Source: Lycium barbarum
Lineage: Eukaryota > Streptophyta > Magnoliopsida > Solanales > Solanaceae
Direction: 5' to 3'
Assembly: GCF_019175385.1 (NCBI RefSeq)
Contig: NC_083337.1
Span: 20,941,885 to 21,005,884 of the forward strand
Length of the DNA stretch: 64,000 nt
Positions 45,923 to 57,799 of the stretch are shown here, in pieces; position 1 is the first letter of the stretch; each line of letters opens with the position of its first letter. The position numbers were made by a program, and so were the translations under genes. Under the pieces are notes generated by a model. The model was not told the origin of the DNA and ran no database searches. It saw nothing but the letters and a program-made list of their open reading frames with translations.

Positions 45923-46495
45923 GTTGTGGTGGAAGGGTTTTTATTGAGACTAGACTAGCTGGGTCACCTCCACTTACCTAGGCTGAGTTTTCTCGCGTGT
46001 TTCTGGAGAAGTGGGCTCCCCATAGCTTAAGGGATGAGAGGCGTGAGCAGTTTGATAGGTTGGAGTAGTGTGGGATGTCTGTGACCGAGTACGAGATGAT
46101 GTTTCACTAATTATCTCGCCATATTCTGACCGTTCTACTTGATGAGTTTGGGATAGATCGGGCAAGAAACGTTGCAATTTTGGCAGTTATATAGGTACAT
46201 CATCTGGAGGTAGTGGTCATCATGGTAGAGGTTATCGTCCTCAATTAAGTAGACCAGTTCAAGCAGTGATGCAGAGTTCGACAGGTGGTACTTTGGGTCG
46301 TGGTGCTCATTGTTCGGGGCACAGTTCTCAATGCCCTTATTCTCAATCTGGAGGTCGAGGTGCTCATTCAGGCTATTCTGGTTCGTCTCAGTAGCCTATG
46401 GCTCGTCGATGTTGTTTCTAGTGTGGTGACTTAGGGCATTTTACCAGGGAGCGCCCCAGACTTAGACAGGGTGGCCCACACTTAGGTTTCTAATT
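45923..46495 (+). pseudogene. gag of element B, C-terminal part
   Basis: Continues the gag core (AEFSRVFLEKWAPHSLRDER, SVTEYEMMFH) with stops. The S/G/R-rich tail is followed by a knuckle CC-F-stop-CGDLGHFTRER at about 46405-46450 whose last cysteine is replaced by arginine, so zinc binding is lost. The protease is missing: about 60 bases later the RT region begins. Confidence 0.75.
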
Positions 46496-46559
46496 ATTGC
46501 ACCTAGGTTAGTGGCACAACAGGCTAGAGAAGGTGCACAGAGTGGCAGGAGCCAGGCAC

Positions 46560-49127
46560 TAAGCCTATTTCTATTCTGCCATATCGGATGACACTCGCAA
46601 AGTTGAAAGAGTTGAAAGAATAGTTGCAAGACATGTTGAGTAAAGGGTTCACTAGACTTAGTGTTTCCCCTTGGGGTCCTCTGGTGTTGTTTACGAAGAA
46701 GAAGGATGGGTCTATGCGCATGTGCATCGACTATCGACAATTGAGAAAAGTTACCATCAAGAACAAGTATCCCATTCCTCAGATTGATGATTTTTTTTAT
46801 CAGCTTCAGGGTGCATCGGTCTTTTCCAAGATCGATTTGAGATCCAATTATCACCAGTTGAAGATTAGGGTAGAGGATATCCCTAAAACAGCTTTCAGGA
46901 CCCATTATGGTCATTATGAGTTGCTAGTGATGTTTTATGGGCTGACTAATGCCCAAGTAGCCTTTATGGATTTGATGAAAGGTGATTTCAGACCGTACTT
47001 GGACTAATTTGTTATTGTTTTCATCGAAGATTTCTTGATATGTTCTCATAGAAGAGCGGAGCACAAGCAACATTTGAGAATCATGCTTGGGATTCTTAAG
47101 GAAAAGTAATTATATGCTAAGTTCTGGATGTGTGAATTTTGGCTCGATTCTATGGAATTCATGGGTCATGTGGTGACAAAGAATAGGATTATGGGGGATC
47201 CTAAGAAGATTAAGGCAGTTTGTGATTGGGTGACGCCTACTTCCGTTATCTAGATTCGAAGTTTTGTTGGCCTCGGTAGTTACTATCGGCGTTTTGTAGA
47301 GGGATTTTCATCTATTGCATCTTGTTTGACCAGATTGACTCAGAAGAATGTACCCTTTCAGTGGTTGGATAAGTGAGAGGCGAGCTTTCAAAAGCTCAAG
47401 ACTTTGTTGACTACAACTCTGATTTTGACTCTTTTTGTGGAGGGAGAGGGCTTGACTATGTATTATGATGCTTCGCGGATTGGACTTGATTGTGTTTTGA
47501 TGCATAAAGGGAAAGAGAAAAACTATCCCACTCATGATTTGGAGTTGGCGCCAGTAGTATTTGCATTGAAGATTTAGAGGCACTACTTGTATGGTTGAAT
47601 TGTGATTTGTTTACGGATCATAAGAGTCTTTAACACATTTTCAATTAAAGGGATCTTAATTTGAGGTAGCGAAGGTGGTTAGAGATACTCAAGATCTATG
47701 ATATGTCCATTCTAATCATCCAGGCAAGGCCAATATAGTGGCGGATGCCTTGAGTCACAAGACGATAAGTATGGGTAGCCTAGGATGTTTACAGGTTAGG
47801 ATGCGACCTTTGGCTATGGATGTTCAGGCTTGGTTAGACTTGATATTTAGGAACCTGGCAAGATTCTAGCTTGTGTGGAGGCACGGTCTTTCTTATTGGA
47901 GTAGCTTAGAGCCCTACAATTTGATGATGCAAAGTTATGCAAAATTTGAGATAAGGTGTTGAAAGAAAAGGCAAGAGAGGCAATTCTTGATGATTAGGGG
48001 GGTTTTGAGGATCAAGGGTTGCATATGTGTTCCCCAGGTGGGTGATTTGACTAGATTGATCATGGAGGAGGCTCGCAGTTTGAGGTATTCTATTCATCCG
48101 GGAGCAACAAAGATGTATCAGGATTTGAAGCAACATAATTGGTGGTGTAGTATGAAGAGGGACATCGCCGAATTAGTGCTAGGTATTTGAACTGTCAACA
48201 AGTGAAGTATGAGCACCAAAAGCCAGGTGGAATTACTCAGAGAATGCTTATACCTGAGTGGAAATGTAAAAGGATTACTTTGGACTTTGTGGTAAGGTTA
48301 CCTTAGACTTTGGGAAAATTTGATGCTATTTAGGTCAATGTGGACCGTTTGACGAAGTCGGCTCATTTTGTACCGATTCAGACAACCTAAAATTCAGAGA
48401 AGTTGGCCAGGATCTACATACGAGAGATAGTTTGTTTGCATGGTGTACCTAGTTCTATCATTTCGGATTGAGCAACTCATTTTACATCGCAGTTCTAGCG
48501 ATCTATGCAGAAGGAGTTGGGTACTCGAGTGAAGCTTAGTATAACATTTCACCCTAAGACTGATGGTGAGTCTGAGCGTACTATTTAGGTCCTTGAGGAT
48601 ATGTTGCGGGCCTGTGTGATTGATGTTAGAGGTCATTGGGACCATTTCTTTCCTTTGGGTAAGTTTTCTTACAACAACAGTTACCATTCAAGCATTGAGA
48701 TAGCACCATTCGAGGCATTATATGGCAGGAGGTGTCGATCTCCAGTTGGTTAGTTTGATGCATTTGAGGTGAGGCCTTGGGGTACAGACTTGTTGAGGGA
48801 TTCTTTGGCCACGGTCAAGTTGATTCATGATAGACTTCTCACAGCTCAGTCCGTTTGATGTTGTTCAGCCTATTGGTGAGGTAGCCTATGAGTTGGCATT
48901 TCCTCCTGGTTTGTCTAGTGTTCACCCCGTCTTTCATACTCTATGCTCAAGAAGTACCATTTGGATGCTTCTCATGTGATTCAGTGGGATTCGGTGTTGC
49001 TTGATCAAGATTTGACCTTCGAGGAAAACCAGTTGCTATTCTGGATAGACAGATCTGGATGTTGAGGTCGAAAGAGATTGCTTCAGTAAAAGTTTAGTTG
49101 AGGCATCGTTAGGTTGAGGAGGCTACC
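46560..49127 (+). pseudogene. pol of element B (RT, RNase H, integrase), no protease
   Basis: RT is open from 46624 to 47004 with [33 protein letters not shown] and [11 protein letters not shown]. The catalytic box reads FIEDFL, with the first aspartate changed to glutamate. RNase H motifs [14 protein letters not shown] and [14 protein letters not shown] follow near 47460-47575. The integrase zinc region is recognisable (IHPGATKMYQDLKQ, 48090), then the core with VDRLTKSAHFVP, SIISD-stop-ATHFTSQ and FHPKTDGESERTI to about 48700. The C-terminus (KEIASVK near 49070) is cut by element C at 49127. There are more than 20 stops and shifts. Confidence 0.85.
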
Positions 49128-49804
49128 TGTCACGACCCAGCTAGGGGCCGTGACGGGTACCCGGGGCTAACCACCGAGCACCTCTCATGCCATCACTTAT
49201 TAAGCTTATTTAGCAATCATTTATCCGATTCATGCTTAATTTATAATAAAATCCATTTTTATTTAGGAACGAAATGCTTTTATACATACGATCCCTTAGG
49301 CTAGAAAAATAATATACACACACACATATATATATATATATACACATAATGACCATGCCATGAAACCACACGACCCACGTCGAGTATCTACGAGTCTCTA
49401 AGAGATGACATCTACAACTGTACACAAAAGAATCATCATAGGCACCTCCGGGACAATGGAGGGCTTTCAGTCAGCTAGCAGCCTCTAAGAATCCGGAGCA
49501 AGATCTGCTCCCTGTCTACCTGTGGGCATGAACACAGCGTCTAAAGAAAAAGGACGTCAGTACGAATATTGTACTGAGTATGTAAGGCAGGAATGAAATA
49601 AATAAACAGAATAGAAAGATCATGAGTCATAGGACAAAGATATAACCTGCACACATGTCATAGGCAATCACATTATTATCATATTTCACATTTTACACAA
49701 TCATAGTACCCATGCTATCACATCCCATACATCATCACGTACATCATCATATGCCTCATCACATCATAATCTGTATCGTTACCCGCGTCCGGGTAACCCT
49801 CATA

Positions 49805-49965
49805 TGCCGCCCACTAGTGGTGATCATGCCCGACCCTCTAGGCTCGGTGTAAACATCGCAGCCCGCATTAGCGGTGACATGCCTGGCCATATAGGCGTGG
49901 CGGAATCATACACACCCCACAGTAGCGGTGACATGCCCGGCCATATAGGCGCGGTGGAAATCTTA
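49805..49965. repeat. Three tandem units of about 55 bp in the C LTR
   Basis: The phrase (a/t)agcggtgacatgcc(t/c)ggc followed by catataggcg(t/c)gg(c/t)gg recurs, with a more diverged first unit (agtggtgatcatgcccgacc). It lies in the transcribed part of the LTR. Confidence 0.75.
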
Positions 49966-51260
49966 TCATCACAACAGCAATCATAACACATAATTATTAT
50001 ACATCCCAAGCCATAGCATCATGTTATCATTTCTTAGTGTTCCATGTATCCCATAGTGTTACAAGTTAGCATTACTTATCATCTTATTGTCATAACATAC
50101 AATAGCATTAAGAGCATTCATTAAGCTTTAAGACAACCATACTATGTCGGGGTGACGTATGGTCGTGAACCCCCGATTGTATTATGGACATTTATGAGTA
50201 TCATGCCTCGCCTTGAAGGGAAGAAAACGTAAGGCGAGTGTTAACAATAATATCATCATTAGCATTGTAGGAACATCATGCCACAATTTCTTGAGTCTCT
50301 AGACTCTAGCTCATTGTCATCACTATCATGCTCATAGGGATTAAATATATCGAAGGACTCTTAAGCTTTATCTTATAGAAGGATTTGTGGAAAGCTTGAA
50401 GGATTCATGCCTTTTGAAAGAAGAGTTAAGCCTCACATACCTTTGTCGTTTAAGCAATTTAGCGTTTGCTTATTCTCCTTCAATGTCACGCCTCTACCTT
50501 TAAAAAGAGGATTCGTACGATCGTTAGTTAACCAACTATAAGAACACACTACTATTTCTAGAGAAAATTGGGCATCACTTCCTTTGTTTATACTACTTTT
50601 CCCGTATTCCATATCAACTCCCAATCACCCACATTAACAATCATAATATAGCAAATCACAATTATCATTCATATACAATGGCCATGATCCACCATTTCTC
50701 TTCATTTTCCCCCACATTTATGGTTTTGGGTTCGATATCGTATTTTCCCATGTATCACACTTATCTCATGGTCTACATATCATTTATAACATATTCATAC
50801 TCATAACACACTAACACTCATGATTCAATTCAACTACCACTCACTCATGATACTATTCACTCTTGAAAGACCCATTTGCTATGTTCTTCTACAATTCGGG
50901 TATATTAACCTTCCAATACCTTAAACAACATAAAATGATCATGAAACGTACCTTGGATGATGGTTGAACAAGTCTTGAGTGGATTTTCTCTTCTTAGCAC
51001 CAAAGCCCTAGCTCACCTCCTTTGGTTTTCTTGAGGAAGATGAACTTTTCTTGAGTTTCACACACTTTGATTCATGGATTATGTGTCGTTGATCTTGGTT
51101 TTCCTTTGATTCTCTTGAATTATTGTGGATGAAGTACTTTGAAGTGTTTTAGAGAGTTCTTGAATTGGAAAGATGATAAATGAAATAAAACGAGCTTGTG
51201 GTCCCTTATACTTAACTTAAAAATATAATTTTTGTGAACAGTATTTGGGGTGTACAGTGG

Positions 51261-51495
51261 CCGTAAACCCAATTTACGGGTCGTATAGTGGTTTACGGTC
51301 CGTCCTTCATGGCTGTATTTAAGCATATCAGAAACAGAATGGTCTGCTGGGATCATGGTGGTTTACAGTCACAGTTTACGGGCTGTATTTCAATTTACGG
51401 TCCGTAAACTGAGTCGTATTTTACCATTTCAACATTTGACAGAAAGTTGAAATCTTGGAAGGTTGGAGGACGACAGCAGTTTACGGTCCGTAAAC
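51261..51495 (-). promoter_or_regulatory. GTTTACGGTCCGTAAAC palindrome cluster in U3 of C
   Basis: Eight half-words TTTACGG/CCGTAAA in 235 bp, including a dyad with perfect 8-bp arms at 51479-51495 and another with one change at 51393-51409. In minus sense the cluster ends about 50 bp before the TATAAGG box, the same layout as in element G. Confidence 0.65.
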
Positions 51496-51594
51496 TACTT
51501 TATGGGCCATCTTCCACTTTACGACCACTGGGCCGAAGTGAGAATTCTGCAACTTTTCACTGCACGTTCACGGGGAAATTTCCGAGATGTAACA

Positions 51595-51609
51595 CTCTTT
51601 CCCCTTTTT
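51595..51609 (-). other. Polypurine tract of element C
   Basis: Minus strand AAAAAGGGGAAAGAG directly before the LTR 5' end, as needed to prime plus-strand DNA. Confidence 0.75.
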
Positions 51610-51813
51610 GGAACATTCGTCCCCGAATGTTGAATACTCGGAATTCTACGAAAATTTCACTAGACTTTCCCCTATAACTTGGCATTACCAACCTATGACA
51701 ACAACCCATAATATCATCGCTTCACAGGGCTACATCACAATAGCAACATATCTATGGCCACACATGACCAAAAACATAAAGATAAAGCATACATACCTTA
51801 TATTGTCGGTGTT

Positions 51814-51985
51814 TCATTTTGTATCTCTCCTTGGGGGTTGGAATAAGTGCGGATACTTGGACCTCATCTTCTCTTCTTCCTCCCAAGTCATTTCTTCCCG
51901 ATTGTTGTTTTGCCATAGGATTTTGACTGAAGCTATCTCTTTATTTCGAAGCTTGCGCACTTGCCTATCCAAGATGGCAATAGGC
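51814..51985 (-). pseudogene. pol C-terminus of element C, distal part
   Basis: Minus-strand reading from the D insertion gives VRKLRNKEIASVKILW, EEMTWEEEEKMRSKYPHLFQ and a stop (TGA at 51816-51814) after a short basic end. The KEIASVKVLW and TWE-motifs are the usual end of pol after integrase in this gypsy group. The frame is undamaged here but is broken by the insertion of D. Confidence 0.8.
51981..51985. repeat. Target duplication of element D, left copy (taggc)
   Basis: taggc precedes the D LTR and is repeated at 63878-63882 after the other LTR. The C pol frame continues across it. Confidence 0.95.
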
Positions 51986-54780
51986 TGTCACACCCCATTT
52001 TTTTACCCGGGAGGTTAAAGTAGAAGTATGACGTATTGGAGATTCCTGTTTTTTGTTGGTTTGTTAAGGAGTCGCCACCTAATTATTTATGGTGAATTAG
52101 GACACCTAAATTTTATTAAAGTTATGTTTAAAGTTAACTCTGTTTAAGGTCTGCGAAACTTAAGATTCTAGGTAAGGGTTCAATTAGTCTAAAGGGAAGG
52201 TATTAGGCACCCTTTAAGACCCATTAACAATGGTTGACTGACCGGACTTAAATTAATCGAAAGCCATGTTAAATACAAGTGATAACCCACAAAGTAATTT
52301 GGTTAATTATAAAACAAAGAGAGAATTAATATTTTAATAATGAAAACCAGTAGGCTACTTTATATTAATACCCTATCGATACATTTGAAGATAATGTTAG
52401 GAGTTGAGACAATTTTACATTTTGAACTCAAGTATCAAGAATGGAAAAAACAAGTAACCAGTGTATTAAAAATCTGATTTTGCATGGAAAATTAATTCCC
52501 TCATTTGAAAATATTATCGACGACACTTCTTAGTTCTTATGAAAAATGCAAGCCTCTCGTTATGAAAGAGACTTGCGAAATATTGGAGGAAACTTGGATA
52601 AACTCTTGTGTATATCTAACATAACACCCTCCGTATTAATCACTCTTTATTTTAAATGCCCTGTTCTATATTATAAAAAGTATTTCAGTTATTGCTTACG
52701 GATGAGAAATTCTGAATAATACTCTAGTAATTAATCTCACGGCCATTTTGAGTTTTAGAAGAAAAGGGAAAGCAATAAACACATAATTAAGGACAAAACG
52801 GTTAGTCACACCAACACAAGTAAATAAAACAAACGAAAATAAGTGAGATGATTCAATGGTTGTGTTCGGCTTCTATGGAAGGACAAAATAACCTCTGTGA
52901 TTGAATGTTTGAGAGACGAGAAAGGATATGCGGATTTCGTGCAGTAATAACGTCGTTGAGTTTCAAAGAGGAAAACGCTTCGGCTCCGGTGTGTCATGCA
53001 AGATAAAGAGAAGAAAATAAAAGATTAGTGAGGATAAACCAAACCTTAAATGTATATACAATACCAAGGCTAAATGAAATATAGAATACTTTCCATAGGC
53101 ATGCTTTCTAGTGAAAGGGAATTTTTACTTAAAGAAGGGACTAAATGAATATGTTAACGTACAATGGCTAATCCATAAAATATTCAAAGTTAAACCTTTT
53201 AAACATAACAGAATAAGACAAATCCAAATCTTGATGCACAATGCACATATACTTCTCATTTTATAATACTTTAACTTAGCATATAGCATACCACAGTCAC
53301 CTCTCATTAAACAAATATAGAACTCACGAGCATTTCGTCAAACATTTATCATTCATGTTTCAGGATTAACATATCCAAAAGTATGACCTTAAACTCAACT
53401 CGCTGAACATGATTTTGCCAACATCCAGGAACACAACACGTCTAAACCAGAGTTTCTTCTTAAAGCTTCGACATACATGGTTTAATAATGGCATAAAACA
53501 GAACTTAAATTAACCAAGTAAAATGATTGTCATGTTCACTAGGATTTATCCATTAATCTATAAGGAAGGACTTAGTCTCAAAGAAAGGAGGAAACGAGTA
53601 AAATGATTGGATTTACCTCTTGTTGGTGCAGTGAACGGGGCGTTGACGGCCTCGAATCTACTCACTCGTTATGAAATAAATTTGAAACTCAAGTCAGAAA
53701 AATTAGGATACTCTGTTGTGGTTAAAGTTCTTTTGGCCGAGCAGTGACGAGAGTTGATCGAGTCGTTGAAACCGAAAAAGAGAAATTCCCAGCCAGGCTC
53801 AGACAGAAACCTCAACAAAACCCAACCCTTTTTGGTCAAATCGGAGTTGACAGGCCCTCAAAATCAACGGATGGCCAGCGATAATTGTGGTTATATGACT
53901 GGATTTGAAGCTGGATTTTAAGGTGAAAAAAAAGGTGTTGTTGACAGATATGGACGACAAGGGGTTGTTGGCGATGTTTTTTTTTAGGTGAACTGTCGCT
54001 GGTTCAGCTAATCACGTTCATGGTGACTTTTATGATGTTCATAATGGAGTTCCAGTCCCTTCCTTGATTTTTGTTGTGCTGTGTCGTGTGTGTATATAAA
54101 TATGGAGTGAGTAAAGTGATGCTATATGGATCTATATGAATGAGGAAGCTATTTGTTATTCATGGCCGAAGGCATAAGATGGTGTATTATGACCATTAAA
54201 GATGAGCTCCCCCCTTTGTTTGTGTCGTGTCTGTTTCTTATATAATGAGGCTCTTAGTTTTCTTTAGGGTTTAAGGAAATGAATTAAAGAATTATGGATT
54301 GGGTTGAGTAAAAGATGGGCTGCTGCATTTTGGGCGAAAATGGGCCAATTGGGCTGGTCTGTTGGGTATTTTAGTTGGGTTGAAAATGTGGGTTGGGTAT
54401 TAAAATGTGGGTTGTTTATTTGGGTAGGGAAATAATATTGTATTTTTATTTTGGGCCATTAATTTGGCTGAAAAATATTGGTCCTTCCCCCGCTATTTTA
54501 ATTATTTTTGGGCTTCTAATTTAATAAATGGTATAATATATATTATGTAAAGACAATAAATGTAGAAAAATAAATATTTTGCAAAGTGTTGTCTTGTAAT
54601 TAATTTAACGATTCCAAACCCGAAAATGAAACGATGACGAACATTTAAAATTTGTGATAAAGTAATGCTCGTAATGTTTAAAAATAAGAGTAGTGAAAAT
54701 AAAGTATTTAGTTCGTCATTAAATTTAGAAGCCCGAGTAAATAAAATTAAATAAAGGAGGGACAAAATTGGGTGTCAACA
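51986..54780 (-). repeat. Left (3') LTR of element D (2,795 bp)
   Basis: Plus-strand ends tgtcacacccc and gtgtcaaca. Near its 5' end in minus sense is a run of TGGGCY words (54316, 54341, 54350, 54452), which match the plant site II promoter element, followed by a TATATAAG box (minus, near 54240). Confidence 0.95.
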
Positions 54781-54794
54781 GATGCCCCTCTTCG
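54781..54794 (-). other. Polypurine tract of element D
   Basis: Minus strand GAAGAGGGGCATC immediately before the 3' LTR. Confidence 0.8.
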
Positions 54795-57700
54795 ACCGGA
54801 GATGATGTAAGAGTCTTCGGGCGAAGAAGTTGACGTAGTAGCCAATTTTGTTTGGACCAACGAATATGAATTTATAAGATATGGGTTAGGAGAATTGGTG
54901 AAAATATTATGAAGGCAAAAGGAATTGTGGTCGAACCTATTGAGCGAATGTTATTTATGGATTTATGATTTGTAAGGGTTGTAGACGGGTGACGAGAATG
55001 TTCAAGAATGGAACATATACTTATAGCCTCCTAATTATAAATGTGGCGCGCAACACACCTTTAAGTAGGACTCTACTAGGCACGATGTACATTCTCTAAA
55101 AATGCCCCAGTGTTAAGTTATGGAGACGCTGGGGATGTAGAAAGGAATATGAGATTGTGAAAAAGAGTAGATTTAGTAGAGTTTTAGCGGAGGATGTGAA
55201 AGAGAATTTAAACTACGTATCACGCGTTTGTGGACATAGGCGGAATTGAGTTCGAGAGTAGATTCGTGACCTTTGCTTGTGAGTTTGGTATTCCTCTTCA
55301 GCAAATTTGCCCCAGTTCACTGCGTAAGATAAAGTTCCACGTTGTGTTGCGTCCCTGCAGGTTGTATTTTCTGCCAAAACTGAAATTCATGTCAAAATTA
55401 GTAATAAAGTTGAAAAAAATGCAAAATTATAAAGAGTGTAAAATGATAGTAAATATGAGTGTGGGGATGAAAATGAAGCCGTGTGGCCAATGTTGTCTCT
55501 GGTTGTCTTCAGGGACTTGAATGAATGCGTGATGCGTATGCTGAGGATGTGATAAGGTCTCTAGTTGCAGTTGAAGATGATAGTGATAAGGCCTCCGGCT
55601 GTCTTCCGGGACTCAATGATAAATGATATCTGCGAAATTTAAGGTAAATTCGTTAAAGTAGGTAAAGTAGATGATGAAATAAAGAAATGAAGTAAGGAGT
55701 AAAATAAGTGTATAGCCGTTTGGCTTATGCAGGTGAGGCCGTGTAGCCATGCGATGTCTCCGGTTGTCTTCGGGGACTTGATGATATGTCTCCGGTTGTC
55801 TTCGGGGAGTTGATGATGCGCCTCCGGTTGTCTTCGGGGACTTGATGCTGTGTCTCCGGTTGTCTTCGAGGACTTGATGTTGTGTCTCCGGTTGTCTTCG
55901 GGGACTTGATGCTGTGTCTCCGGTTGTTGATATTCCTGTAAAGTTCAAGGTAAAATCGTTAGAGTTGATGATGTGTAGCCGTCTGGCTTATGCATATGAG
56001 GCAGTATAGCCAAGTGATGCCCGGTTGTCTTCGGGACTTGATGATCTGTCTCCGGTTGTCTTCAGAGATTTGATGATGCGTCTCCGGTTGTCTTCGGGGA
56101 CTTGATGATACATCTCCGGTTGTCTTCAGAGATTTGATAATGTGTCTCCAGTTGTCTTCAGGGAGTTGATGATGCGCCTCCGGTTGTCTTCGGGGACTTG
56201 ATGCTGTGTCTCCGTTTGTTTTCGGGGACTTGATGCTAATTCCTGTAAAGTTCAGGAAAAAATAGAGGGTAAAGTCATAGTGTAGCCGTCCGGCTTATGC
56301 ATGCGAGGCTGTATAGCCATGCAATGTCTCCGGTTGTCTTCGGGACTTGATGCTGTGTCTCCGGTTGTTTTCGGGGACTTGATGCTAATTCCTGTAAAGT
56401 TCAGGGCAAAGTGGTTAAAGCAGGTAAAGAAAGTAATAAAGTATGGAGTGAAGGGATAGCTTAGCCATTTGGCTGATGATGTCGATGGTATTGTGGCAGG
56501 CTGAATTAATGACGCGTGATCCTGATTTGATTCGTCTTTAACCTCTACAACTTGCAAAATAGGTATATTTATTAATAAAGTCATAAAGTTATTGTGATAA
56601 AAATAAAATTAAAGATAAAGCTAGAAATAAAGCCGTTTGGCTTTTGAGGGAGGCCATAATGAGCCAAATGATGCTTTTTGGCCTTGATTGATAGACTTGA
56701 CTTTTGATCTCGCGATTTTAGGTTCCTGCACTCAAAGAAAAATTCTTAGTTTGGGAGGGGGAAGTTGATTCGTGTTGACTCGAAGCTTGACGTTGTTGGC
56801 GCTCCATTTGTCTTGTTTGTTTGGATCTTGTGATCTCCGTTCAAGCCTCGGTAGATGAACAGTAGTGAAAATGATTGAAAGAAAGTGTTTCATTTAAAAA
56901 GTGTATATGTAAGTGTATATATAAGGAAAGATATATATGTAAGTATATGTATATAAGGAAATATATATGTATAAATATATGTATGTAAGTTGTAAAATAT
57001 TTCTGCCAACTTCAGATTGTGACACTTCTAAAGTAATTGGTCTATAATACTTCATATCTGGTAGCCTCAATCTTGTCGATGTCCAACCGTTCTTTTGTCT
57101 ATATCTTTTCCAAAACATGCCCCAGTTTTGGGTTCAGAAGGGTGTGCTAAATTTATGTTGTGGTGTGACCGAACCTTATATAGGTTGCCTACGTATCCGC
57201 CAAGGAATCAGGTCAAGCGTAGTTCGCAACTAAAGGAAAGGTTGCAAACTAGGTTGTCTAACCTAATGTCGTACTTTGATTTCTTCTTGAATTGCTAGCT
57301 TTTAGGCTTATGTTATCACCTATCGGCTATTTCAATGCTTGTGAGTGGAATCTTGTCTTGTCCCCCTAGTTTCTTTGTTACTCTCTCGGAATGTGTGTTG
57401 TCTATTCGTACATTTCATGTCACAATCGTAGAGTTGACAGATTTGATAATTATATTAGAAAATAACAATAATAGATGATTAAGGTAAATCAGAAAATGCA
57501 TTCATAGTTTTCACGATTAAGCTTCCAAAAGATGAAGCACAGCAAACAAAAGTTTTGAGCATGATTCAAGCTTTTAAAAAATAAAAGTTCACTACATGTT
57601 CAGTCTACCAAGACTCCTGGCGAATCAGGGACGGAGTACAAGTCCAATTCTTCAGAGTCTCCCCTGGTTCGGCACCTCGTGTGGTAGGTGTCTCGATGTT

Positions 57701-57799
57701 GTGAGTAGTTGTAGCAGTAATCTTCATGTGTGTTTGTCTTCGGATTGTTCACGGGAACGAAAAAAGTTGATGATATGACCCTTTCCGCACCGGACTCCT
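54795..57799 (-). other. Noncoding 3' internal region of element D
   Basis: Three kilobases between gag and the 3' LTR without a credible gene, where pol would be in an autonomous relative. It holds the tandem array (55490-56400) and TA-rich sequence around 56900-56990. Near 57150-57200 the phrase 'gaaccttatataggttgcctacgtatcc' is one I associate with 3' regions of related Solanaceae elements. Confidence 0.6.
55490..56400. repeat. Hierarchical tandem repeat array in element D
   Basis: Base unit 32 bp beginning GTCTCCGGTTGTCTTCGGGG followed by ACTTGATGATAT, exactly 32 bp from 55756 to 55788. About five units occupy 55756-55930, seven 56020-56240 and two 56320-56390, with diverged units from 55490. 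Each block is preceded by a 'tagccgt(t/c)(t/c)ggcttatgca' segment (55714, 55977, 56284) and two end in 'cctgtaaagttca', giving a higher-order unit of about 260-310 bp. Confidence 0.85.

Larger units (their letters stand above)
39426..49127 (+). mobile_element. Element B: Ty3/gypsy (Tekay/Del-like) retrotransposon, decayed, 3' end outside window
   Basis: LTR, primer site, gag, RT, RNase H, integrase and the pol C-terminus are in canonical order, but stops occur throughout and the protease region is deleted. A 2.9-kb solo LTR sits inside gag, and element C has inserted in the last codons of pol, so the 3' LTR of B must lie beyond 64000. Its leader and gag are homologous to those of element A. 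Confidence 0.85.
49128..51594 (-). repeat. 3' LTR of element C (2,467 bp)
   Basis: Plus-strand ends TGTCACGACCC and CCGAGATGTAACA. It contains a CA/TA microsatellite (49314-49345), three roughly 55-bp tandem units (49805-49965) and a palindromic word cluster (51261-51495). In minus sense a TATAAGG box is at 51204-51210. Confidence 0.85.

Noticed and set aside
54502..54765. 87-codon minus-strand frame, repeated at 63599-63862
   Set aside because: It lies at the 5' end of the D LTRs, is hydrophobic low-complexity sequence, and its conservation only reflects LTR identity.
55613..55948. Minus-strand open frame of 111 codons with repeated RRQPET/NRRH motifs
   Set aside because: It is a translation of the 32-bp tandem array. 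The period is not a multiple of three, so the apparent protein repeat is not maintained by coding selection.
55756..56390. Regular short repeats resembling a CRISPR array
   Set aside because: Units are contiguous, without unique spacers, inside a plant retrotransposon.
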